Source: Pelolinea sp.
Lineage (GTDB): Bacteria; Chloroflexota; Anaerolineae; Anaerolineales; Anaerolineaceae
Length of the DNA stretch: 64,000 nt
Direction of reading: 5' to 3'
Assembly (NCBI GenBank): GCA_012797975.1
Contig: JAAZOD010000009.1
Location: 1-64,000, forward strand
Part shown: piece after piece, positions 25,784-35,360 of the stretch
How positions within the stretch are numbered: the stretch's first letter is position 1
Layout of the letters: each line of letters begins with the position of its first letter
The notes under the pieces: generated by a model
Told to the model about the DNA's origin: nothing
Database searches by the model: none
Seen by the model: only the letters and a program-made list of their open reading frames with translations
Position numbers and translations under genes: made by a program

Positions 25784-27097
25784 ATGAAAATAAAACCGCG
25801 TTTTTTTATCCTCGTTTTAGGAACAGCAGGTTTTTTGACAGGATGGATTATTTTTAAAGATAATCTGTTTCTGAAATTAATGCTTTTATCGTCTCTTTTT
25901 GGCGCCGTCAGCTATCTTTCTGGCAGGTTTTCATTAAAGGGGATCATTCTGCAGCGAACCTCACGTTTTCAAAAAATGAACGTAGGAAATTACTTTGAGG
26001 ATCATTTTGACCTGGAAAACCGGCATTCTTTCTGGAAACAGTGGCTGGAAATACGGGACTACTCGGGAATTTCGGGAAACCCAGAGGAGGTAAGAGTACT
26101 GGCAGGTTTGGATGCACGGAAGATACGCACATTCAATACGTACACTTTTCTGCAAAGGCGGGGGGAATTTACATTGGGCCCGATGCAGTTGATTTCGAGT
26201 GATTTCTTTGGATTCTTTGAGTTCTCAAAGTGGGTGGAGAATCCTAAAAAATTGGTTGTCCTTCCGCGCATTGTGGAATTGGATCATTTTGCCCATATCC
26301 CTGCTTATTTGAGTGGAGGAAAAGAACTGAAAGTTGCATCTCCGGAAACGACACCATTTGCCGCCGGAGTGCGCGAGTATTTTCCCGGCGATTCCCTGCG
26401 CCGCATTCATTGGCCAACCACTGCCCGCAAAAACAAACTTATGGTGAAAGAGTTTGACAAAGATCCCTTGATGAATACCTGGATCTTGATCGATTGCTCC
26501 ACCGAAAACCATTTTGAATCTGCACAAGCCGAGTCGTTCAGCCACCCGTCTGATTATTGGAGCATTCGCCACCAAACGCATTATGAACTGCCACCCAGCA
26601 CTTTTGAATATGCGGTCACCACTGCCGCTTCGATTTCGAAATACTACATCGAACATAATTTTGGGGTCGGATTGGTCACTTCAGGTGAACAGCGCCAGGT
26701 TCTGATGTCCGATCATGGTTACCGTCAGCTAGGCCGGGTGCTAGACATGCTGGCGTCCGTGCAGGCAGATGGAAAAATACCATTTGGGATTTTTGTCGCT
26801 GAATACATGCGGCAGATCAATCGTGGCAGCACGATTATTCTCATTTCCACCCTGCAAGATGAAGAAATGGTGAATATCCTTGACCTGGCTGCGATGCGCG
26901 GACTGGAGCCTATCTATCTATGCATCCAAAAGGCATCCTTCATGGAAGAAGTGGTTCCGAAGATCGAAGAATATGACCGGTTCAAAAGCGAAATGGAAAT
27001 TCGTTCCATTCCATTTTATGTGCTGACCTATGGTGCGGATATTAAAACCTGCCTTGAAAATAAGGTGGAAATTGAGTCTTTTTTACAAAGATCATAG
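25784..27097 (+). CDS. DUF58 protein, MoxR partner
   Basis: 437 residues. Two N-terminal membrane helices (residues 8-50), an Ig-like region, then the DUF58 domain with the signature G-V-R-E-Y-F-P-G-D-S-L-R-R-I-H-W at ~205-220 and a VWA-like fold behind it (W-I-L-I-D-C-S). Located at the membrane; partner of the upstream MoxR ATPase. The molecular role is undefined in the family. It ends the operon ahead of a hairpin. Confidence 0.9.
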   Translation: MKIKPRFFILVLGTAGFLTGWIIFKDNLFLKLMLLSSLFGAVSYLSGRFSLKGIILQRTSRFQKMNVGNYFEDHFDLENRHSFWKQWLEIRDYSGISGNPEEVRVLAGLDARKIRTFNTYTFLQRRGEFTLGPMQLISSDFFGFFEFSKWVENPKKLVVLPRIVELDHFAHIPAYLSGGKELKVASPETTPFAAGVREYFPGDSLRRIHWPTTARKNKLMVKEFDKDPLMNTWILIDCSTENHFESAQAESFSHPSDYWSIRHQTHYELPPSTFEYAVTTAASISKYYIEHNFGVGLVTSGEQRQVLMSDHGYRQLGRVLDMLASVQADGKIPFGIFVAEYMRQINRGSTIILISTLQDEEMVNILDLAAMRGLEPIYLCIQKASFMEEVVPKIEEYDRFKSEMEIRSIPFYVLTYGADIKTCLENKVEIESFLQRS

Positions 27098-27134
27098 AAA
27101 AGTACGGTGCATTTCTCAATTAACTGCATAAGGA

Positions 27135-27160
27135 AAGGGCGGTAGTAGAACGCCGCCCTT
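27135..27160. terminator. Hairpin between DUF58 and lon
   Basis: 8-bp stem AAGGGCGG (27135-27142) and CCGCCCTT (27153-27160), loop 10 bases. The T-tract is weak on both strands; it probably serves the two converging genes. Confidence 0.5.
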
Positions 27161-27170
27161 CAAACTTACA

Positions 27171-29711
27171 TTATTTTGCATCCGGTGTCATAGCTTTTTT
27201 CAGGATTTGTTTGACATCATCCACCGGGATGAACTGGATGCTTTTGCGTACTTCTTCTGGCAGATCATCCAGATCACCTTTGTTTTCTTTTGGTAAAAAG
27301 ATGGTTTTCAATCCCGCTCGGTGAGCTGCCAGCATCTTTTCTTTAATACCACCCACTGGCAAAACCTGGCCACGCAAGGTGATCTCACCGGTCATTCCTA
27401 CCTCAGGACGAATGGGTTTCTGGATGAGCAAAGAGATCAGCGCAGTGGTCATGGTGACACCTGCAGACGGTCCATCCTTGGGAGTAGCTCCCGCTGGGAT
27501 ATGCAGGTGGATATCCGTCTTTTCAAAGAAGTTGGGATCAATTCCATATTCGCTTGCATGCGCGCGCACATACGAAAGCGCCGCTTGGGCAGATTCTTCC
27601 ATCACTTCACCGATCGAACCGGTGATCTTGAACTGCTGATTGCCGGGCATGCGGGTCGCCTCGATAAAGAGAATATCACCTCCGGTGGGCGTCCAGGCCA
27701 GTCCGGTAGCCACACCGGGAATGGAGGTGCGCATCATGATCTCTTCGCTGGGTTTGAAAATTGGGCGCCCCAGCATTTCATGCACATACTTCACGCTCAC
27801 GTCTTTGATCAGGCGTCTCTTTTCGAATTTACGGGTGACGATCTTGCGCAAGACCGCTCCAATATTGCGTTCTAGGCTGCGCACGCCAGATTCACGCGTA
27901 TATTCGCGAATGATGGTCAAGACCGCATCGTCTTCAAAGGCAATCTCCTGTTGCAGCAGTCCGTTTTCTTTTAACTGGCGCGGAATGAGATAATTTTTCG
28001 CGATCTGCAATTTCTCGTTTTCGGTATAGCCGGAAATTTGAATGATCTCCATACGGTCCAGCAATGGGGCAGGGATGGATTCCATCGTGTTGGCGGTGGT
28101 GATGAACATGACTTGCGATAGATCAAATGCCACCTCCAGATAGTTATCGCGGAACTCGGAATTCTGCTCGGGGTCCAGCACTTCCAGTAAAGCGGAGGAA
28201 GGATCTCCCTGATAATCGGAAGAGAGTTTGTCGATCTCATCGAGCATGAAAACCGGATTCCGTGATTCGACGCGGCGCAAGGCTTGAATGATTCTGCCAG
28301 GCATGGCGCCAATGTAGGTGCGGCGATGACCGCGGATCTCCGCCTCATCGCGCGTGCCACCCAGGGAAGTACGGATGAATTCGCGCCCCATAGCAGATGC
28401 AATGGATTTGCCCAATGAGGTCTTGCCAACGCCGGGAGGCCCTACGAAGCACAGGATGACACCTTCACGTTCCTGACGGATGGAATCATGATAGTCCTGA
28501 CTGGAGAGTTCATCTTTCCTCTGCAAGCGCAATTTGCGCACTGCCAGGTATTCAAGGATGCGCTTCTTCACGTCCTCCAGACCGTAATGATCTTTATCCA
28601 GCACCTCTTTAGCGTGGCGGATATCCAGATCATCTTCGTTGGATTTTGACCAGGGAAGCGAAACCAACCAATCCAGATAGGTGCGGATGACACCGTACTC
28701 CGCAGCAGCGGTGGGCAGGCGGGAGAGGCGGTCCAGTTCACGTGTAGCCATTTTTTCGGCTTCACTGCTCATTCCAGCTTTGGCGATTTTTTCACGAAAC
28801 TCGCTGACCTCCGCTTCCTGTTCGTCCGATTCACCCAGTTCTTTCTGGATGGCTTTTAACTGCTCGCGTAGATAATATTCGCGCTGAACTTTTTCGATCT
28901 CTTCGCGGGCTTCATTTTGGATTTTCTTTCCGAGGTTCAGCACTTCGCTCTCACGGGTGAGAATGCCGACCAGTTTGCGCAGTTTATCGGTGGTGGAGTC
29001 CAATTCAAGGATCTGTTCTGCATCATCCACTTCCATGCGCTGAAAATTGGCAATACTGTAAACCGTTTGCAGAGGGTCTTGTAGCGCATTGATAGAAACC
29101 ACGATCTCGGAAGGGATGGAAGGCACCAGCTCGGCGATCTGGCTGAATTGATCGCGCACATTACGCGCCAACGCTTCGATTTTCAACCCTGTTTCCACTT
29201 TCTCTGGAGCGGGAACAATCTGTGCCTTTAAGAATGGTTTTGTTTCAGTGTATTTTTTCACCTTGAAACGGGTCGTGCCCTGAACCAGTAGTCGAATGGT
29301 TCCATCCGGGGCGCGGAATAGGCGGTGAATAATGGCCAGTGTGCCATATGGATAAAGCATTTCTGGTCCCGGTTCATCCACTGTTGGGTCTTTGGAAGCA
29401 ACCAAACCTACCAACCGGTTCGACTTGACTACTTCATCGACCAATTGAATTGAGCGTTCCTGACCGATGGTAAGAGGAACCGCAGTTTGCGGATAAACGA
29501 CCAGACCACGCAACGGCAGAATGGGAATCTCTTCCGGGAATTCATTTTGATTCTTCTGTTCGTTGGGCTTGTTTTCTATTTCAATAAGCCCTTCATCATT
29601 GGTAAGATCTTCCATGTTCAGTGTAAGTACCATTTCGTTAAAATCTCTTTCTTCGTCGGCAAAGAGCTCGAGAATTTCCATGATGTTAGTCTTCCAGCGA
29701 GAGGCGGGCAT
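27171..29711 (-). CDS. lon: ATP-dependent protease Lon
   Basis: 846 residues. N-terminal substrate-binding domain ([13 protein letters not shown] at ~60), central AAA+ module with Walker [10 protein letters not shown] and Walker B F-M-L-D-E-I-D-K, and C-terminal Ser/Lys protease domain with [12 protein letters not shown] and G-G-I-K-E-K. The complete LonA set is present, so it should degrade misfolded and regulatory proteins. An AAGGTGA site suits the ATG at 29711; the ATG at 29681 is an alternative. It follows hsp20 by 3 bp, so chaperone and protease are co-expressed. Confidence 0.95.
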   Translation of the reverse strand: MPASRWKTNIMEILELFADEERDFNEMVLTLNMEDLTNDEGLIEIENKPNEQKNQNEFPEEIPILPLRGLVVYPQTAVPLTIGQERSIQLVDEVVKSNRLVGLVASKDPTVDEPGPEMLYPYGTLAIIHRLFRAPDGTIRLLVQGTTRFKVKKYTETKPFLKAQIVPAPEKVETGLKIEALARNVRDQFSQIAELVPSIPSEIVVSINALQDPLQTVYSIANFQRMEVDDAEQILELDSTTDKLRKLVGILTRESEVLNLGKKIQNEAREEIEKVQREYYLREQLKAIQKELGESDEQEAEVSEFREKIAKAGMSSEAEKMATRELDRLSRLPTAAAEYGVIRTYLDWLVSLPWSKSNEDDLDIRHAKEVLDKDHYGLEDVKKRILEYLAVRKLRLQRKDELSSQDYHDSIRQEREGVILCFVGPPGVGKTSLGKSIASAMGREFIRTSLGGTRDEAEIRGHRRTYIGAMPGRIIQALRRVESRNPVFMLDEIDKLSSDYQGDPSSALLEVLDPEQNSEFRDNYLEVAFDLSQVMFITTANTMESIPAPLLDRMEIIQISGYTENEKLQIAKNYLIPRQLKENGLLQQEIAFEDDAVLTIIREYTRESGVRSLERNIGAVLRKIVTRKFEKRRLIKDVSVKYVHEMLGRPIFKPSEEIMMRTSIPGVATGLAWTPTGGDILFIEATRMPGNQQFKITGSIGEVMEESAQAALSYVRAHASEYGIDPNFFEKTDIHLHIPAGATPKDGPSAGVTMTTALISLLIQKPIRPEVGMTGEITLRGQVLPVGGIKEKMLAAHRAGLKTIFLPKENKGDLDDLPEEVRKSIQFIPVDDVKQILKKAMTPDAK

Positions 29712-29714
29712 CTG

Positions 29715-30137
29715 TTAGTTCACCTTGATCTGTTTGCTTTTTGCTTTGGGCAGAGTGACGTGTAGAAATCCATTATCATACACCGCCGAAATAGCATTTT
29801 CGTCAAACGGTCCGGGAATTTCCACAGAGGATGAGAAATCTCCGCTGGGTATTTCCATCTGGTGGAAAGCGCAATCGGGGAAGCTTTCCCAACGGGTCCC
29901 GTCGATGGTGAGCATGCTGCCGGCGATATTGATGCGAAAATCGTCCACGTTCATACCGGCAATCTCCATACGCACCATGTAGCTATCATTGCTCTCGATA
30001 AGATCGGTGAGGGGGCGCCAGGCATGCGGTTTCGATGAAAGGTGCCAGTGGGTGATGCGGGTCGTGAATTGAATGGGATCATTATCATCAAAGGGACGCG
30101 ATCCCGAAGGATAGAATTGAATTTGAACAGTTTCCAT
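29715..30137 (-). CDS. Hsp20-family protein in operon with lon
   Basis: 140 residues. Divergent alpha-crystallin domain: M-E-I-A-G-M-N-V-D-D-F-R-I-N-I and the C-terminal N-G-F-L-H-V-T-L-P-K signature are intact. It lacks the long N-terminal arm seen in the 18026 gene product. A role in holding substrates for Lon is inferred from the 3-bp spacing. An AAGGTGAAG site precedes the ATG. Confidence 0.87.
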   Translation of the reverse strand: METVQIQFYPSGSRPFDDNDPIQFTTRITHWHLSSKPHAWRPLTDLIESNDSYMVRMEIAGMNVDDFRINIAGSMLTIDGTRWESFPDCAFHQMEIPSGDFSSSVEIPGPFDENAISAVYDNGFLHVTLPKAKSKQIKVN

Positions 30138-30180
30138 ACTTCACCTTAAAAATGGATGATTCTTATTTTGCCTTACTTCA

Positions 30181-30213
30181 ATTATAAGGGATATAAGAGT
30201 TGTGTTAGACAAC
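30181..30213 (-). promoter_or_regulatory. -10 box and small palindrome upstream of hsp20-lon
   Basis: On the minus strand a TATAAT (30186-30181) lies 45 bp before the hsp20 ATG. A 5-bp inverted repeat, GTTGT-n5-ACAAC (30199-30213), sits where the -35 box should be, and the -35 match itself is poor. That pattern suits a repressor-controlled or alternative promoter. Confidence 0.4.
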
Positions 30214-30226
30214 GCCCATTAAACAC

Positions 30227-30270
30227 GATGATGCGGAGACAATCCGCATGGATGGATGTTCCGCATCATC
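30227..30270 (-). promoter_or_regulatory. Alternative-hairpin element between DUF4405 and hsp20
   Basis: Arms GATGATGCGGA (30227-30237) and TCCGCATCATC (30260-30270) can form an 11-bp stem. A third copy, TCCGCAT (30243-30249), can pair with the first arm instead with a 5-base loop. There is no T-tract on the minus strand. Confidence 0.45.
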
Positions 30271-30291
30271 AAAGTAAGGAAGAAGAGAGAT

Positions 30292-30816
30292 TTATGCTAT
30301 TTCTTTGTTTTGTCGCTTGCCCATTAGACTGGCGACCGGGTTAATGAACAGACGCTTGATCACAAGCAGATACCAGCGCCATTGAAGAATGAGATGCAAA
30401 CCGAGGACATAGATGGTGTAACGCGTGATCATTTTGTGCAACATCTCGATCTCACGACCTGCCCGGCCAACCTGGATGCCCAGGGAAGGAAGCAGGGAGC
30501 GTGACATCATCAAGCCGGTGATGATGATGGCAAAGAGACAAACGAGAAGGACACTGTTCACTATCAGGCGCAGAATGGGCAGGTACTGATGGCTCTTAAA
30601 AATGCGCTTGAAATACCCCAAGATCATTTTCCAATGCAAAATGAGATGAATCAAGATCATGGCGCCGATGGCGGTCCCCAGAATCTCATGCAAGGATTTT
30701 CCGGTGGAGCGCATGTGGTTGAGCAGGATGAAAGAAACAAGCAAGCCGACATCAAGTACAAGATGGGTGAGGATCTTTCCTATGGATTGGGTTTTGACGT
30801 TTTCTGTTTTTTCCAT
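30292..30816 (-). CDS. DUF4405-like membrane protein
   Basis: 174 residues. Four predicted membrane helices with paired His residues in hydrophobic context (I-L-I-H-L-I-L-H-W, L-H-K-M-I-T-R-Y, L-G-L-H-L-I-L-Q-W), the arrangement of haem-binding cytochrome b-like proteins in the DUF4405 family. An electron-transfer role is inferred from those His residues only. An AAGGA site precedes the ATG. A long leader with a perfect hairpin lies upstream. Confidence 0.72.
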   Translation of the reverse strand: MEKTENVKTQSIGKILTHLVLDVGLLVSFILLNHMRSTGKSLHEILGTAIGAMILIHLILHWKMILGYFKRIFKSHQYLPILRLIVNSVLLVCLFAIIITGLMMSRSLLPSLGIQVGRAGREIEMLHKMITRYTIYVLGLHLILQWRWYLLVIKRLFINPVASLMGKRQNKEIA

Positions 30817-31152
30817 TTTTTATTCCTTGAAATCCGGTCCAAATTTTTTGCCAGTGAGTGGGGAACTTTCGGTTCCCCACTCTGCGTTCCACCAGGTGGG
30901 AGGAGGCCATCTGATAGATTCGTTGTCAAGCTGGCCTGGGAGTACCCCAGAACAATGAGGAGTTCGATGCGTTCAATGCAGCTATTCTAGCAAGGTGTAT
31001 CCTTTTTTTATTCACACCTGGGGACGATTTCCGGAACGTCTGCAGGATGAATCCTGGAATACCTTTCTCCGACTCAAGATGGACTGTTGGCAGTTGACAG
31101 ATAAAATTTCTGCGCCAAAATACTGTTAATCATTTTTTCCGGAGGTTTGCAC
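30817..31152. other. Divergent intergenic region with a hairpin
   Basis: 336 bp between the DUF4405 (minus) and DUF2804 (plus) genes. It holds a perfect 11-bp hairpin, GAGTGGGGAAC (30856-30866) and GTTCCCCACTC (30872-30882), with loop TTTCG, placed in the DUF4405 leader. A TTGACA at 31094-31099 is a candidate -35 for DUF2804, though its -10 is poor. No gene is seen. Confidence 0.55.
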
Positions 31153-32187
31153 ATGCAGAACGAGATCACAAAGTCAGGCAAGCTGCTCAAGGCAAATGGA
31201 ACATTGGAACAAATTGGATGGGCAAGGACGCAAAATTTGGACTGCAATTTGGAAAATGCGCGTTTCTATGCGATAAAAGGTCTGCAGAAATTCCGTATTA
31301 AGCGCTGGGATTACTATGCAGTCTTCACACCGCAGCGTTTTTTCTCGGCGACAGTAGCGGACCTGGGATATGCCGGGAACGTTTTTGTGTACCACATGGA
31401 TTTTGTCACCAGGGAACTGCATGAAGAAGGTTTGGTGATCCCCTTCGGAAAAGGTGTCCAACTGCCGCGCAACAGCATGGAAGGTGATACCTGTTTTCAA
31501 AACGAAAAAGCCAGCATGAAGTTCTCGCTTAAGGATAAAACGAGACATATTGCAGTGGATTGGCCATCCTTCGATGGTGGGAAAGGGCTATCTGTCGACC
31601 TGACACTGTACGAGTTGAAGAACCATGAATCCATGAACATCGTTATCCCCATTGGCAAACGACGCTTTTATTACAACCGTAAGATCAACTGCATGCCCGC
31701 CGAGGGCGTGATCACCTGTGGAAAAATCAAGGAAACCTTGAATAGAAAATCCAGCATCGCATCGCTGGATTGGGGGCGCGGGGTGTGGGAATACTCCAGT
31801 TTCTGGAATTGGGCCAGCGCGTCAGGTTTTCTGCCGAACGGGGATACCATCGGCTTGAATCTAGGCTGCGGATTTGGGGATATTTCGCGCGCCACCGAGA
31901 ATGCCATCATTCATAATGGAAAGATTCATAAACTGGATCAGGTGCCCTTCATGTACGACAGCGGGAATTACATGAAACCCTGGATTTTCAAGGATAATCA
32001 AGGCAGGTTGGACTTGACCTTTATTCCTTTCAAAGAGCGGATTGCCACCACGAAGCTGGTTATCATCGACAGCGAGGTGCACCAGATGTTCGGGAAATAT
32101 AATGGGTTCTTTATCACAGATGAAGGGAAAAAGGTGGAGATCACGGATCTGATCGGCTTCGCAGAAGAGCATCATGCCAGATGGTAA
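31153..32187 (+). CDS. DUF2804 domain protein
   Basis: 344 residues. Recognised by the DUF2804 pattern: N-x-x-L-x-x-x-G-W-A-R near the start, F-Y-Y-N-R-K-I-N-C-M-P-A-x-G, D-W-G-R-G-V-W-E-Y-S-S-F-W-N-W-A and G-L-N-L-G-x-G-F. Cytosolic beta-rich fold of unknown function; some relatives resemble lipocalin-like AttH proteins. The ATG at 31153 has a GGAGG site; an upstream TTG is less likely. It is separated by 120 bp from the surface-acylation operon. Confidence 0.82.
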   Translation: MQNEITKSGKLLKANGTLEQIGWARTQNLDCNLENARFYAIKGLQKFRIKRWDYYAVFTPQRFFSATVADLGYAGNVFVYHMDFVTRELHEEGLVIPFGKGVQLPRNSMEGDTCFQNEKASMKFSLKDKTRHIAVDWPSFDGGKGLSVDLTLYELKNHESMNIVIPIGKRRFYYNRKINCMPAEGVITCGKIKETLNRKSSIASLDWGRGVWEYSSFWNWASASGFLPNGDTIGLNLGCGFGDISRATENAIIHNGKIHKLDQVPFMYDSGNYMKPWIFKDNQGRLDLTFIPFKERIATTKLVIIDSEVHQMFGKYNGFFITDEGKKVEITDLIGFAEEHHARW

Positions 32188-32307
32188 ACGCAGCAGGGCA
32201 GGATGAAAGCCTGTCCATTTTTGTTAATCTGTACGGATAAAATAACTTTTGAAGGCAGTATTTCTTATTCTTGCAAAACATGCATTAAAATAGACCTAGG
32301 AGAACTC

Positions 32308-32694
32308 ATGAAAAAACTGACATGTTTTGTTTTGATATCTTGTTTGGTTGTCATCATACTGGCGGGTTGTGCAGCCAAAGCCGACCCGGCGGATGCTGTG
32401 ATGGGGTACCTGACCGCGCTGGTTGGCCAGGACGCGGATGGAGCGGTAGCCCTTTCCTGCGCGGATTGGGAAGAGCAGGCCAAACTGGAAACGGATTCTT
32501 TTCTATCGGTGCAGGCAACCCTGAACAATGTGCAGTGCAAGACAGTCGTTTCCAACGATGCCAGTGCTGAAGTGTCCTGCAGCGGGATGATCGACATGAC
32601 TTATAACGATGAAGTGCGTTCCATCGATCTAAGTCTGCGAACCTATGCCTTGCAGAAACAGGCGGGTGAATGGCTGGTTTGCGGATATAAATAA
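32308..32694 (+). CDS. Small lipoprotein heading the acylation operon
   Basis: 128 residues. Type II signal peptide with lipobox L-A-G-C at ~residue 21, then an NTF2-like fold is suggested by A-V-M-G-Y-L-T-A-L-V-G-Q-D-A-D-G-A-V. Four Cys residues in the mature part may form disulfides. The ATG at 32308 follows an AGGAGAA site. The microprotein ATG lies 14 bp after its stop, so it is probably co-transcribed with the MBOAT/SGNH genes. Function unknown. Confidence 0.75.
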   Translation: MKKLTCFVLISCLVVIILAGCAAKADPADAVMGYLTALVGQDADGAVALSCADWEEQAKLETDSFLSVQATLNNVQCKTVVSNDASAEVSCSGMIDMTYNDEVRSIDLSLRTYALQKQAGEWLVCGYK

Positions 32695-32708
32695 AATTGT
32701 CGTCAACT

Positions 32709-32825
32709 ATGGGCGAAAACAGAAAAAAAGAAAATTTCTGGGTGTTGATCCTGGTGGTGATCATCCTGGCGCTGCTGATCTTCAGCGTGGATACGAGCCC
32801 CTTGTGGATCTATCAGGGTTTCTAA
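32709..32825 (+). CDS. 38-residue single-pass microprotein, DltX-like
   Basis: A short gene not easily found by length-based callers. It has a charged N-terminus (M-G-E-N-R-K-K-E-N), one hydrophobic helix (V-L-I-L-V-V-I-I-L-A-L-L-I-F) and a C-terminus ending S-P-L-W-I-Y-Q-G-F. Its TAA is followed directly by the MBOAT ATG with no gap. Gram-positive DltX proteins are the same size and topology and end in an aromatic-x-Tyr-x-x-Phe motif whose Tyr carries the acyl group between DltB and DltD; DUF5989 peptides next to other MBOAT genes look alike. The role here is inferred from that likeness. No strong ribosome site is seen. Confidence 0.75.
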   Translation: MGENRKKENFWVLILVVIILALLIFSVDTSPLWIYQGF

Positions 32826-34247
32826 ATGAATCTGATCCAGATCACCAGCGCTGCGCTCGGCAGTCTTGCATTTCGTTTTTTGGATAAGGACAGGAATAAA
32901 GAAAAAGCGATTTTCATTGCAAATATCTTTTTCCTGTTCCTGTTGCAACCAAACAGTTCCCTGCGCTCGTTGAACGTTCTTTTGCCCTGGGCGACGATCT
33001 TTTTGATTCTGGCGGTGGGGTTGGGGGTGAGTGGGACTAGCTCCCGCCAAGAAATTGCCCAAATTGCGCTGTTTTCGCTGAGCGGTTTTCTGCCATTTGT
33101 TCTTCCAGAGTTCTTCCCGGGTTTAAAAACCACTGTGCTGGATAAGAACATCAATCAGACCGTCTTGGGGATCTTTCTGCTGGGTTCTGTCTGCTGTATT
33201 GCTGTTCTAGCACGGATCAAACAGAAGAGAAGTTATCTGCTCTTTTTTTTGGCATTCATCCTTGTGCTGTTTGTTATTTTGAAACAACCGGCCATCAGTA
33301 CCTGGGCGAGCAGGGGCTGGCGCATATTGTTCCAACAGAAGGGCGAGCTGGCATCCAGTCTGGATTTGCGCTGGATTGGATATTCGTATATTGCTTTCCG
33401 CCTGATCCATGTCATCCGCGAGTTTCAAAAGGGACGTTTTCAAGATATTTCCCTGCTGCGGTATATGAATTTTTGCCTGTTCTTTCCTGCCCTATCTGCC
33501 GGGCCGATTGCTAAGTATGATGATTTTTCTCAACAGATGCAACAGCCGGTGAATACGGTCGAAAGCAGTTTGCCGGAAGGCGGTGAACGGCTGGTTATCG
33601 GCCTGTTCAAGAAATTTGTTTTGGCCGATAGTCTGGCGCTGGTTGCGTTGAATTCCAGCAACGCGGGTCAGATCACTTCAACCGGTTGGATGTGGCTGGC
33701 ATTGATCCTGTATTCTTTGCAGATCTACTTTGATTTCAGCGGATATACCGATATTGCCATCGGGCTGGGCTTATTCCTGGGGATCCGCTTGCCGGAGAAC
33801 TTCGATCATCCTTATCTGAAAAGCAATCTGACGAAGTTCTGGGATAGCTGGCACATCACACTTTCGCAATGGATTCGTGCTTATTTCTTCAACCCACTGA
33901 ACCGCAGCTTGCGAAAATCAAAGCTGGCGAAGTCACCCAACAGCATCCTGTTTCTCACGCAGGTATCCACCATGCTTGTTATCGGGTTGTGGCATGGCAT
34001 TACATGGACATTTGCCGTATGGGGGCTGTGGCATGGATTGGGCTTATTTATTCAAAACCGTTGGAGTACGTATGCGAGAAACCACTTCCTGAAAGTACGT
34101 GAAAATCCCAAGTTGGAAAAAGGAATCCAAATACTCTCCACAGTGGGAACATTTCTGTATGTCAGTGTGGGGTGGGTATGGTTTTTAAGCACCAGCATGC
34201 CGCAAGCTTGCGACATCTTTCTAAAGTTGTTGGGGAAGGGTTTTTAA
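32826..34247 (+). CDS. MBOAT-family O-acyltransferase (DltB/AlgI-like)
   Basis: 473 residues. Polytopic membrane protein with ~11 helices. Family blocks are D-F-S-G-Y-T-D-I-A-I-G-L-G, L-P-E-N-F-D-H-P-Y-L-K, F-W-D-S-W-H-I-T-L-S-Q-W-I-R and G-L-W-H-G-I-T-W-T-F, the last holding the conserved catalytic His. It would move an acyl group from a cytosolic thioester carrier across the membrane. The acyl donor is probably the ACP encoded downstream. It starts immediately after the microprotein stop and 3 bp before the SGNH gene. Confidence 0.92.
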   Translation: MNLIQITSAALGSLAFRFLDKDRNKEKAIFIANIFFLFLLQPNSSLRSLNVLLPWATIFLILAVGLGVSGTSSRQEIAQIALFSLSGFLPFVLPEFFPGLKTTVLDKNINQTVLGIFLLGSVCCIAVLARIKQKRSYLLFFLAFILVLFVILKQPAISTWASRGWRILFQQKGELASSLDLRWIGYSYIAFRLIHVIREFQKGRFQDISLLRYMNFCLFFPALSAGPIAKYDDFSQQMQQPVNTVESSLPEGGERLVIGLFKKFVLADSLALVALNSSNAGQITSTGWMWLALILYSLQIYFDFSGYTDIAIGLGLFLGIRLPENFDHPYLKSNLTKFWDSWHITLSQWIRAYFFNPLNRSLRKSKLAKSPNSILFLTQVSTMLVIGLWHGITWTFAVWGLWHGLGLFIQNRWSTYARNHFLKVRENPKLEKGIQILSTVGTFLYVSVGWVWFLSTSMPQACDIFLKLLGKGF

Positions 34248-34250
34248 GGC

Positions 34251-35360
34251 ATGCAAAAGCCGATCATCAACGTTTGGAGAGTCATTGGAAAGGCCTGCCT
34301 TGTGCTGTTGATCATCAATTTTGCCTTTCCGCTCTTGAGCTTTCTCCATTTTCCCACTGTATCGTTATATAACCACCTGTATCCAGGCAGGCAACGGCTG
34401 CCTTTTGGAGAAAATCCATCATTATCCTATAATCTGACGCTCAATGACATCGATGCCATGCTGGCATCGCACGTGGTGGCAAATTCGGACCCGGGTGCTG
34501 GATACTCTATTTTTGTGATCGGAGATTCATCCATCTGGGGAACCTTGTTGGAAAATCGAGATACTGTACCTGCTCAATTACAGAATGCGGTGAATGCAGG
34601 AAAACAAACCAATGCTCCGGTGAGAGTATATAACTTGGGTTATCCGACTTCGTCAGTATTGAAGGACCTGGTTTTGCTGGATGAAGCCATGCAGTATCAA
34701 CCGGATATGGTGATTTGGTTTGTCACTCTGAACTCTTTGATCAAAAATTCCTATCAGGAAGCACCGATTGTACTGAACAATCCCGAAAAAACCAATGCGG
34801 TCATTGAGCGGTACGGGTTAGATACAGAGCTGCTGCCTGAGAGGACTTACTGGGAAAAAACTTTCCTCGAGCAGCGGCGCGACATCTATGACCGCATTCG
34901 TCTGCAGATCCTAGGTTCCATGTGGGCAGCTACCGGAATCGACCAGTATATACCCGAAGAATATACGCCTGCCACCCGCGATCTGGAAACGGATGATTCC
35001 TATCAGTATCTGGAAGGACATACTCTGAGTGAAAATGACCTTGATTTATCAGTGATCACGAGTTTTATCGCACAAAACCCTTCTGTGCGGGTGATTGTGG
35101 TCAATGAACCGATCCTGATCAGTAGCGGTGCGAACAGCGACCTGCGGTATGACCTGTACTATCCGCGTTGGACCTATGATACTTATCGCGCGCTGATTTC
35201 CGCAAAATTCGAAGAAATGGAGATACAATATATCGATTTGTGGGATGTGGTCCCCGAGACCCTGTTTACCAACAGTGCCATTCATTACGATGCTCAGGGT
35301 GTCGATATTGTTACGGAGAAACTATATTCATTCATTATGAAGGATATTGAAGAACCATGA
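34251..35360 (+). CDS. Membrane-anchored SGNH acyltransferase-like protein (DltD/AlgJ-like)
   Basis: 369 residues. One N-terminal membrane helix (V-L-L-I-I-N-F-A-F-P-L-L), then an extracellular SGNH domain with block I F-V-I-G-D-S-S-I-W-G (nucleophile Ser) and the C-terminal I-H-Y-D-A-Q-G block that supplies His. It would take the acyl group and pass it to a surface polymer. Its stop overlaps the next ATG (ATGA), and the MBOAT gene lies 3 bp upstream. The exact acceptor is not known. Confidence 0.82.
   Translation: MQKPIINVWRVIGKACLVLLIINFAFPLLSFLHFPTVSLYNHLYPGRQRLPFGENPSLSYNLTLNDIDAMLASHVVANSDPGAGYSIFVIGDSSIWGTLLENRDTVPAQLQNAVNAGKQTNAPVRVYNLGYPTSSVLKDLVLLDEAMQYQPDMVIWFVTLNSLIKNSYQEAPIVLNNPEKTNAVIERYGLDTELLPERTYWEKTFLEQRRDIYDRIRLQILGSMWAATGIDQYIPEEYTPATRDLETDDSYQYLEGHTLSENDLDLSVITSFIAQNPSVRVIVVNEPILISSGANSDLRYDLYYPRWTYDTYRALISAKFEEMEIQYIDLWDVVPETLFTNSAIHYDAQGVDIVTEKLYSFIMKDIEEP

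Noticed and set aside
30817-31152. Riboswitch in the gap between DUF4405 and DUF2804
   Set aside because: Only one simple hairpin is visible, with no recognisable aptamer core.
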